NCBI RefSeq assembly: GCF_017562075.2
Contig: NC_054082.1
Coordinates: forward strand, 15,349,286-15,413,285
Direction of reading: 5' to 3'
DNA: 64,000 nt
Origin: Anopheles merus
Taxonomy: Eukaryota; Arthropoda; Insecta; Diptera; Culicidae
The translations under genes and the position numbers were made by a program. This document shows positions 63,549 to 64,000 of this stretch, in pieces; position 1 is the stretch's first letter, and every line of letters starts with the position of its first letter. The notes below the pieces were generated by a model. That model saw only the letters and a list, made by a program, of their open reading frames with translations. It had not been told where the DNA came from and searched no databases.

Positions 63549-63720
63549 CGGTCTCATGGTGCAGTCGTCAACTCGTACGATTTAACAACACGCCCGTCAT
63601 GAGTTCAAGCCCCAAATGGACCGTGCCGCCAAACGTAGGACTGACTATTCTGCTATGGGGGGAAATCAATTAGTCACTGAAAACCAAGCCAGCCCGCAAG
63701 TGGTACAAGGCAGGCCTGTT
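63549..63720 (+). mobile_element. SINE200 copy, 3'-shortened
   Basis: In plus orientation it shows the SINE200 order: GGTCTCATGGTGCAGTCGTC, AACTCGTACGATTTAACAAC, a B-box GTTCAAGCCCC, GGACCGTGCCGCC, GTAGGACTGACTAT and AAGGCAGGCCTG. It lacks the usual GAAGAAG tail. Flanking TTATTGGT (63541-63548) and TCATTGGT (63721-63728) match 7 of 8 and are probably the target duplication. Confidence 0.8.
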
Positions 63721-64000
63721 TCATTGGTTATGAAAACCCGTTTTTTTTGTGCCTTCACCTGCTCATAATTTGTCATTACCTAAATTTGTCACCAAATTTC
63801 TCAGCAAAATAGTATTTATAGAAGAATTTTAAATAATTTCCAATTTTGCTCTTCCCGGACCATATTGGATTTTCCTAATGGTTGTACAGCTTTTTTTTCT
63901 GGTTGTCCAATTTATATCCATAGTAGCAAAAGACACATGTTTCATAAAAAACAACCAAAAGTCGAGAGTTGTGCATAACTTTAGGCGTACATTTTCTCCA
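63721..64000. other. AT-rich non-coding DNA at the right edge
   Basis: No gene or element is recognised in this stretch. Confidence 0.6.

Noticed and set aside
63549..63720. tRNA gene suggested by the B-box
   Set aside because: There is no cloverleaf or intact A-box and acceptor pairing. The downstream body identifies it as SINE200.

Overview
This is an anopheline mosquito genome window, most likely Anopheles gambiae complex. The reasons are compact GT-AG introns of about 67-93 bases inside strongly GC3-biased exons, AT-rich non-coding DNA, and copies that I recognise from memory as the anopheline tRNA-derived element SINE200. There are no bacterial features.

Layout. (1) 1-590, minus: the 5' end of a mitochondrial FAST-kinase-domain-like gene that runs off the left edge. 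(2) 591-1939: a divergent promoter region with a 15-base motif that occurs once in the sense orientation of each flanking gene. (3) 1940-9261, plus: a complete eight-exon gene for proteasome activator PA200 (PSME4), 1873 codons. Intron 3 contains an unexplained in-frame exon that ends in a stop, and a small hAT-like MITE. (4) 9262-12270: the facing 3' UTRs of PSME4 (plus) and the next gene (minus). (5) 12385-22064, minus: a seven-exon inactive rhomboid (iRhom, rhomboid-5), 1790 codons. It has a huge low-complexity cytosolic N-terminus and no catalytic Ser or His. Its stop codon is a TGA followed by C, after which 37 further in-frame codons encode a very hydrophobic segment. (6) 22065-55467: about 33 kb without a convincing coding gene, holding microsatellites, a SINE200 with perfect target-site duplication, a decayed LINE, a candidate TA-flanked MITE, and presumably cis-regulatory DNA or distal 5' UTR exons. 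(7) 55468-56688, minus: a complete two-exon secreted astacin (M12A) metalloprotease with a Thr-rich tail. (8) 56689-64000: non-coding DNA with another SINE200 near the right end.

The genes do not form a pathway. PSME4 caps the 20S proteasome in nucleus and cytosol, iRhom is an ER/Golgi pseudoprotease that controls trafficking or degradation of membrane clients such as EGF-family ligands or ADAM17-type sheddases, and the astacin is an extracellular zinc protease. PSME4 and rho-5 are convergent, and PSME4 and the FASTKD-like gene are divergent.

The observations I would check first are the hydrophobic C-terminal extension of rho-5 (stop-codon readthrough or an in-frame retained intron), the stop-containing exon of PSME4, and the degenerate GAGTGAGT-rich sequence that fills exactly the two unusually long inter-coding-exon introns of rho-5.
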